The notes under the pieces are model-generated. The model did no database searches. It was not told where the DNA came from and saw only the letters and a list, made by a program, of their open reading frames with translations. This document shows, piece after piece, positions 59,394-64,000 of a stretch of 64,000 bases of DNA (the first letter of the stretch is position 1; each line of letters opens with the position of its first letter). The translations under genes were made by a program, and so were the position numbers. This DNA is from Streptomyces sp. ADI96-02 (lineage in GTDB: Bacteria > Actinomycetota > Actinomycetes > Streptomycetales > Streptomycetaceae), in the NCBI RefSeq assembly GCF_003846185.1, contig NZ_ML123034.1, positions 5,377,393-5,441,392 of the forward strand, read 5' to 3'.

Positions 59394-60457
59394 CCGCCAC
59401 CCAGCACACCGCCCGCCGCCCCGCCGCGCCCCGGGGCTACCTGGTCGTCGGCCGCACCGTGGCGATACCGGTGCGCCGGGCCTCGGTCCTCGCGGGCACC
59501 GGGCTCCTCGTCCTGCTGCTCGCCGCCGCCGCGGCGACCCTGACCCTGGGGCGGCTCGGCCTCGACCCCGCCGACCTGCCCGCCGCCCTGGCGGGCGACG
59601 CCGAGGGCAAGGACCGCTTCGTCTTCAACCGGCTGCGCGGCCCCCGCCTGACCGTCGCCGTCGCGACCGGCGCGGCGCTCGGCCTCTCCGGCGCGCTCTT
59701 CCAGTCCGTGACCCGCAACCCGCTCGGCAGCCCCGACGTCATCGGGCTCTCCGCCGGAGCGGGGGCGGGCGCGGCCGTCTGCGCGCTGATGTTCCCCGGC
59801 GCGGTCCCGGTCGCCGTCGGCGCGCTGATCGGCGCCCTCGCCGCCATGGCCCTGGTGTACGTCTCCACCGGCACCGGCTTCCGCAACCCGGCCCGGCTCG
59901 TCGTCGCCGGGATCGGGGTGGCCGCCATGGGCGCGGCCGTCACCCAGTACGTCGTCTACGCGCTGGAACGCGACAAGGCGTCCGTCCTCACCGCCTACGT
60001 CAACGGCAGCCTCACCGCCCGTTCCTGGACCGACGCCACCACCATCTGGCTGGTCCTGCTGGCGGTCGCCCCGCTGACCGCCCTGATCTCGCGGCGGCTG
60101 GTCATCGGGGAGATGGGCGACGACATCTCCGAAGGGCTCGGATCCGAGCCGAAGAAGGCCAAGAGCCTGGCCGTGGTGCTCGCCATCGTGCTCTCGGCGG
60201 CGGCCGTCAGCGTCGCCGGCCCGATCGCCTTCATCGCCCTGACGGCACCCCAGATCGCCAAGCGCCTCACCCGCGCGTCCGGCCCGCACCTGCTGCTCTC
60301 CGCGCTGACCGGCGGACTCCTGCTGGTGATCGCGGACCTCTGCGCGCAGCACCTGCCGCTGTCCGAGGATCTGCCGGTCGGGATCTACACCATGGCGATC
60401 GGCGGCGCCTACCTCGGCAACCTGCTGATCCGCGAGTGGCGCAGAGGGGTGCTGTGA
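59390..60457 (+). CDS. Iron-siderophore ABC transporter permease (FecCD family), second subunit
   Basis: The protein has 355 aa, with an N-terminal extension of about 25 residues before the first helix. It shows RGPRLTVAVATGAALGLSGALFQSVTRNPLGSPDVIG and AGPIAFIALTAPQIAKRL, the family hallmarks. The GTG start lies inside the previous stop. No FecE-type ATPase gene follows, so the ATPase must be encoded elsewhere, as is known for several streptomycete siderophore systems. Confidence 0.92.
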   Translation: MTATQHTARRPAAPRGYLVVGRTVAIPVRRASVLAGTGLLVLLLAAAAATLTLGRLGLDPADLPAALAGDAEGKDRFVFNRLRGPRLTVAVATGAALGLSGALFQSVTRNPLGSPDVIGLSAGAGAGAAVCALMFPGAVPVAVGALIGALAAMALVYVSTGTGFRNPARLVVAGIGVAAMGAAVTQYVVYALERDKASVLTAYVNGSLTARSWTDATTIWLVLLAVAPLTALISRRLVIGEMGDDISEGLGSEPKKAKSLAVVLAIVLSAAAVSVAGPIAFIALTAPQIAKRLTRASGPHLLLSALTGGLLLVIADLCAQHLPLSEDLPVGIYTMAIGGAYLGNLLIREWRRGVL

Positions 60458-60557
60458 CGGCCCGGCCGGGCCGGTCACACGCGCCGCCGACGGCGGGCCC
60501 GACCGGCGAACGCGCGTGTCGGGGCGGCGGTGACTGGTCACGTACAGGTTCGTCGAC

Positions 60558-60563
60558 CATACT
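60558..60563 (+). promoter_or_regulatory. Possible -10 element for a leaderless gene
   Basis: CATACT ends seven bases before the GTG at 60571, and no ribosome binding site precedes that GTG. A perfect dyad GTGAC-tg-GTCAC lies at 60530-60541, about where the -35 or an operator would be. Confidence 0.4.
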
Positions 60564-60570
60564 GCCCGCC

Positions 60571-61098
60571 GTGGAGCAGAGCATAGATTCGAACAAGAAG
60601 CCCGAGTTCGCCGCCGGTCTCGACCCGGCGTTCATCCCCGGCCTCACGCCCCCGCCCGCCGCCCTCGCGAAGGACGGCTCGCCGGAGCGGAAGCCCGGAC
60701 CGGAGCCGGAGGACGCGGTGCCCGCCGAGGCGGAAGCGGCGGACGCCCCCGAGCCGTCCGGCTCCGGGGCGGAGCCGGACGCGCCCGTCCAGGACGGCGC
60801 GGAGGAGGGCGGCGGGGAGGGGCCGGTCTTCGAGGTGGCCGACCGGCGCGGCTCGATACGCGTGGACCGGGCGGGCGTGCGGTTCCGGCTGGACGACCAG
60901 GAGGCGGAGTTCCGCTGGGACGAGATCGGCGCGGTCGAGGTCGCTCCGGCCCGGTTCGGCCGCAGGTTGACCGTCACCGTGCACCTGTCGACGCGCCGCT
61001 GGTTCAACGCCGAGGTCGAGGCGGCGACCCGGGCCGAGCTGAAGGGCTGGCCCGCGGAGCTGGACGCCGTACTGGACGCCTACTTCGAGGAGTCCTGA
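60571..61098 (+). CDS. Hypothetical protein with acidic Pro/Ala-rich N-terminal half
   Basis: The protein has 175 aa. The first about 85 residues are low-complexity and acidic (EPEDAVPAEAEAADAPEP). The C-terminal about 90 residues look folded, PH-like or beta-rich: VFEVADRRGSIRVDRAGVRFRL, EAEFRWDEIGAVEV, LTVTVHLSTRRWFNAEVEA. No membrane segment or catalytic motif is visible. It is commonly found in Streptomyces as a protein of unknown function. The GTG at 60571 is preferred because codon quality drops upstream. Confidence 0.75.
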   Translation: MEQSIDSNKKPEFAAGLDPAFIPGLTPPPAALAKDGSPERKPGPEPEDAVPAEAEAADAPEPSGSGAEPDAPVQDGAEEGGGEGPVFEVADRRGSIRVDRAGVRFRLDDQEAEFRWDEIGAVEVAPARFGRRLTVTVHLSTRRWFNAEVEAATRAELKGWPAELDAVLDAYFEES

Positions 61099-61116
61099 GC
61101 GGACTCCCGGGCCGCC

Positions 61117-61186
61117 CGAACGCCCGCGCCCGAACGCCCGCGCCCGAACGCCCGCGCCCGAACGCCCGCGCGCGAACGCCCGCGCC
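61117..61186. repeat. Five tandem 14-bp repeats
   Basis: CGAACGCCCGCGCC is repeated five times (the fourth copy differs in the last base), directly after the unknown gene. The last unit runs into the left arm of the terminator, so several registers of pairing with the right arm may be possible. Confidence 0.8.
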
Positions 61187-61220
61187 CGGCCACCGAGACG
61201 ATCGGCGGCCGGGCGCGGGC
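61178..61220. terminator. Strong convergent hairpin terminator
   Basis: GCCCGCGCCCGGCC (61178-61191) and GGCCGGGCGCGGGC (61207-61220) form a perfect 14-bp stem. It lies between the unknown gene and the DedA gene, which end towards each other. Confidence 0.8.
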
Positions 61221-61228
61221 GGACGGTG

Positions 61229-61897
61229 TCAGCGGGTGCGGCGGTGGCGGGCGCGGGTGCTGTCCCCGCTCCGCACGCGTATCACCACGTAGACGATCAG
61301 CGCCACCGCGGCCCCGCCCAGCACGACCTTGGACAGCACGCCGACGTACTCGCCGACCACGTCCCAGCGGTCGCCCAGCAGGTAGCCGGCCATCACCAGC
61401 ACGGTGTTCCACACCAGGCTGCCCACGGTGGTCAGAGCCGTGAAGACGGGCAGCGGCATCCGCTCCACACCCGCGGGCACCGAGATCAGGCTGCGGAAGA
61501 CCGGCACCATGCGGCCCAGCAGCACCGCCTTGGTGCCGTGCCGGGCGAACCACTCCTCCGTACGCACCAGGTCGGACGCCTTCACCAGCGGCAGCTTCGC
61601 CCAGAGGGCGTGCATCCGCTCACGGCCGAAGACGGAGCCGATCCCGTACAGGGCGAGCGCGCCGACCACCGAGCCGAGCGTCGTCCAGATCAGCGCCGAG
61701 GCCAGGCTGAGCGCGCCCTGCGAGGCGGCGAAGCCGGTGAGCGGCAGGATGATCTCGCTGGGCAGCGGCGGGAAGAGGTTCTCCAGGGCGATGGCGAGTC
61801 CGGCCCCGGGGCCGCCGAGCGTCTCGACGAGTCCGGTTGCCCAGCCCGCCACACCGCCCGGCTTCTCCTCGGCGGCGGCTGACAGTGCGACGTGCAT
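61229..61897 (-). CDS. DedA-family membrane protein
   Basis: The protein has 222 aa with several membrane segments. The DedA/SNARE-associated signature is clear: ENLFPPLPSEIILPLTGFAA and the later GRMVPVFRSLISVPAGVERM. Family members are thought to flip lipid carriers such as undecaprenyl phosphate and help keep membrane potential. A basic tail (RARHRRTR) ends the protein. It seems unrelated to the clusters. Confidence 0.9.
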   Translation of the reverse strand: MHVALSAAAEEKPGGVAGWATGLVETLGGPGAGLAIALENLFPPLPSEIILPLTGFAASQGALSLASALIWTTLGSVVGALALYGIGSVFGRERMHALWAKLPLVKASDLVRTEEWFARHGTKAVLLGRMVPVFRSLISVPAGVERMPLPVFTALTTVGSLVWNTVLVMAGYLLGDRWDVVGEYVGVLSKVVLGGAAVALIVYVVIRVRSGDSTRARHRRTR

Positions 61898-62072
61898 GCG
61901 GGCTCCAGCTGGGCGGTGGGGGTTCGCGGAAGTCGGCCGCGTCCTGGGTCCATGGTAAGAACCCCGGGGCAGTGCCTCGGCACCAAGGTCGTCTTCCGCG
62001 GTCGTCCGGCACCGGAGCCGGCCGTCGCCGCACGGGCCGAACCGCGCTCCCGTCGGCCCTCGGCGTCGGCCC

Positions 62073-62957
62073 TCAGCCCTCGTCGAGGACCACCGAGCGG
62101 GTCAGGTGGCGCGGCCGGTCCGGGTCGAGACCGCGGGCCGCCGCCCGTGCGACGGCGAGGCGCTGTACGCGTACGAGATCGGCCAGCGGGTCGAGAGCGC
62201 TCTCCACCCAGCGGGCGCCCGTCGCGCGGACCTGCTCCTCCAGCCCCTCCGGGGCGGGGCCGAACATCCACGTCGCGGTCGTGTCGGTGGAGATGCTGAT
62301 GGGCCCGTGGCGGTACTCCATCGCCGGATAGGACTCCGTCCAGGAGAGCGACGCCTCCTTCATCTTCAGCGCCGCCTCATGGGCCAGGCCGACCGTCCAG
62401 CCGCGGCCCAGGAAGGAGTACTGGGTGCACTCCGCCACCCCCTCGGGCAGCGGCTCGGCGAGCGCCCGCTCCGCGTCCCGGACCACGTCCTCGGTGTGCA
62501 GCCCGAGGTGCGCGCGCAGGAGCGTCAGGGCGGTGGTCGCGAACCGGGTCTGCACGACGGACCGCTCGTCGGCGAAGTCGAGCACGACGAGGTCGTCGGC
62601 GGCCGTCATCACCGGGGTCCGCGGATCGGCGGTCACGGCGACCGTCCGCGTGGTGCCGCGCAGCCGTCCGAGCAGTTCCAGCACCTCGGTCGTCGTTCCC
62701 GAGCGGGTGAGCGCGACGACCCGGTCGTAGGCGCGGCCGAGCGGGAACTCGGAGGCGGGGAAGGCGTCCGACTCGCCCTGTCCGGAGCTCTCGCGGAGCG
62801 AGGCGTAGGCCTGTGCCATGTAGAGAGAGGTCCCGCAGCCGACGACGGCGACGCGCTCGCCGGTGGCCGGCAGAGCCTTGGCGCGGTCGCCCGCCAGGTC
62901 GGCGGCTCGGCGCCAGCACGCGGGCTGACTGGCTGTCTCGGTCTCTACATACGACAC
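62073..62957 (-). CDS. SIS-domain protein (AgaS/GlmS isomerase-domain type)
   Basis: The protein has 294 aa. Two SIS folds are visible: VAVVGCGTSLYMAQAYASLRES with ALTRSGTTTEVLELLGRL, and FLGRGWTVGLAHEAALKMKE with YRHGPIS. It probably isomerises or deaminates a phosphorylated amino sugar. The GTG at 62957 follows GGAG and starts the family's SYVETETASQPACWRRA opening. It is divergent from a DeoR-type regulator gene, its likely controller. Confidence 0.88.
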   Translation of the reverse strand: MSYVETETASQPACWRRAADLAGDRAKALPATGERVAVVGCGTSLYMAQAYASLRESSGQGESDAFPASEFPLGRAYDRVVALTRSGTTTEVLELLGRLRGTTRTVAVTADPRTPVMTAADDLVVLDFADERSVVQTRFATTALTLLRAHLGLHTEDVVRDAERALAEPLPEGVAECTQYSFLGRGWTVGLAHEAALKMKEASLSWTESYPAMEYRHGPISISTDTTATWMFGPAPEGLEEQVRATGARWVESALDPLADLVRVQRLAVARAAARGLDPDRPRHLTRSVVLDEG

Positions 62958-63041
62958 GTCTGCACTCCACGGTGACGGGGACGGGGAAACGACGGGACGG
63001 CGATGGGGCGGCTCGGTCGAGTGACGCCCGCATGCATAATT

Positions 63042-63086
63042 CTGCACGCTACAGGCACTTATCGAGCAAAAACAAGCAACGTGCAG
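63042..63086. promoter_or_regulatory. Possible DeoR-type operator region
   Basis: CTGCACG (63042-63048) and CGTGCAG (63080-63086) flank an unusually A-rich stretch (GAGCAAAAACAAGCAACG) in the 239-bp divergent region between the SIS gene and the DeoR gene. Such A-rich repeats are typical of DeoR-family sites; binding is inferred. Confidence 0.4.
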
Positions 63087-63196
63087 GTGGGAGCGGGCCG
63101 GTGCCGGGGGTCCTGTGCGACCCTTGCGGCTGTCCGGCCACCGGCGACCGCGTTCCCGGGAAACGCGGTGTCCGTGGCGGAAGGTGAGGAGAGCTC

Positions 63197-64000
63197 TTGT
63201 CCAGGGACGCCCGCTGGGACGCGCTGCTGGAACTGGTCGGCAAGCACGGCAGGGTGGAGGTCGAGGAGGCCGCGGCGGCGCTCGGCGTATCGGCCGCGAC
63301 CATCCGCCGCGACCTCGACCAGCTCGCCGAACAGCACATGCTCACCCGGACCAGGGGCGGCGCGGTCGCGCACGGGGTCTCCTACGAACTCGCTCTGCGC
63401 TACAAGACCGGCCGCCACGCGCCGGAGAAGCAGGCCATCGGCCGTGCGGTGTCGGAGCTCGTCGCGGTCGGCGAAGTGGTCGGACTGACCGGCGGCACGA
63501 CGGTGACCGAGGTGGCCAGAGCGCTGGCGGTACGGCCCGACATCGTCGGCGAGACGGGTGCGGCAGGCGGGCAGCCGACCCTGACCGTGGTCACCAACGC
63601 GCTCAACATCGCGAGCGAGCTGGCGATCCGCCCGCAGATCAAGATGGTCGTCACCGGCGGCGTCGCCAGGCCGCAGTCCTACGAGCTGACCGGCCCGCTG
63701 GCCGTCGGCGTGATGAACGAGATCACGCTGGACGTCGCGGTCCTCGGCGTGAACGCCATCGACGTCGAACGCGGGGTCCACGTCCACCACGAGGGCGAGG
63801 CCAGCGTCAACCGGCTGCTGGCCGAGCGGGCGCAGCGGGTGGTCGTGGCCGCGGACTCCTCGAAGATCGGCAAACGGGCCTTCGCGCGCGTGTGCGACCT
63901 GGGGCTCGTCGACGTCCTGGTGACGGACGCCGGGATCTCGGCGGAGGCGAGGGTCGCGTTCGCCGAGGCGGGAGTCCAGATCGTCGCGGTGGACGAGCCC
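63197..64000 (+). CDS. DeoR-family transcriptional regulator (runs off the window)
   Basis: The visible 268 residues contain the DeoR helix-turn-helix (VEVEEAAAALGVSAATIRRDLDQLAEQHMLTRTRGGAV) and the sugar-phosphate binding fold (EVVGLTGGTTVTEVARAL, VVTNALNIASEL, VVAADSSKIGKRAF). It is near complete; the stop lies beyond the window. The start is a TTG with GAGGAG six bases upstream. It likely represses the divergent SIS gene and responds to a sugar phosphate. Confidence 0.9.
   Translation, partial: MSRDARWDALLELVGKHGRVEVEEAAAALGVSAATIRRDLDQLAEQHMLTRTRGGAVAHGVSYELALRYKTGRHAPEKQAIGRAVSELVAVGEVVGLTGGTTVTEVARALAVRPDIVGETGAAGGQPTLTVVTNALNIASELAIRPQIKMVVTGGVARPQSYELTGPLAVGVMNEITLDVAVLGVNAIDVERGVHVHHEGEASVNRLLAERAQRVVVAADSSKIGKRAFARVCDLGLVDVLVTDAGISAEARVAFAEAGVQIVAVDEP

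Noticed and set aside
1..64000. tRNA, rRNA, CRISPR array, insertion sequence, attachment site
   Set aside because: Scanned by eye on both strands; none found with convincing structure.

Overview
The window is high-GC actinobacterial DNA, almost certainly Streptomyces. Evidence: strong G/C at third codon positions, frequent GTG/TTG starts, 4-nt stop/start overlaps, large LAL and SARP/AfsR-type regulators, an IdeR/DmdR-type iron box, and dense natural-product genes. No rRNA, tRNA, CRISPR array, transposase or integrase was seen.

Layout. (1) 1-7378, minus strand: the end of a PUFA-synthase-like iterative type I PKS locus. It holds the 5' end of a KS protein and a 2346-aa PKS with two nitronate-monooxygenase/PfaD-like domains in front of KS-AT-ACP-KR. 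(2) 8313-9857: a secreted protein of unknown function. (3) 10181-15290: two paralogous nuclease-helicase (DUF2075/SLFN-g3 type) genes around a small unknown gene. Both helicases share an 18-nt block and a hairpin in their leaders, and I read this as a possible defence pair. A 42-aa membrane protein follows. (4) 15863-32198: an NRPS operon, C-A-T-C-A-T then C-A-T-C-A-T-TE, with a P450 and an MFS exporter. One A domain has a clear Thr code. (5) 32269-38762, minus strand: a LAL regulator, a 71-aa candidate precursor, and a LanM whose dehydratase site is intact but whose cyclase lacks both zinc-ligand cysteines. (6) 39360-42584: two LuxR-type regulators, a peptidase E-like protein, a Sfp-type PPTase and an MbtH. 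(7) 42842-50443: two short LanB-like proteins around a free-standing A domain, a PLP enzyme and a carrier protein. (8) 50601-53759: an AfsR/SARP regulator. (9) 53680-55083, minus strand: a 28-aa peptide ending MYTYWNIFN directly upstream of a P450, which looks like a compact P450-crosslinked RiPP locus. (10) 55228-64000: ordinary functions: a winged-helix protein, MarR, an iron-siderophore uptake operon, a small unknown protein, DedA, a SIS-domain protein and a DeoR regulator.

How they may work together. The PPTase and MbtH would serve the NRPS and the free-standing A/PCP pair. The P450 and MFS would tailor and export the NRPS product. The LanM-peptide pair, the LanB/A/PLP/PCP operon and the P450-peptide pair look like up to three further peptide-modification systems packed beside the NRPS. 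Whether they form one hybrid pathway or several adjacent ones cannot be decided from sequence. The two strongest candidates for something new are the 28-aa peptide with its P450, and the cyclase-degenerate LanM with a single-Cys substrate next to elimination-domain-less LanB proteins.
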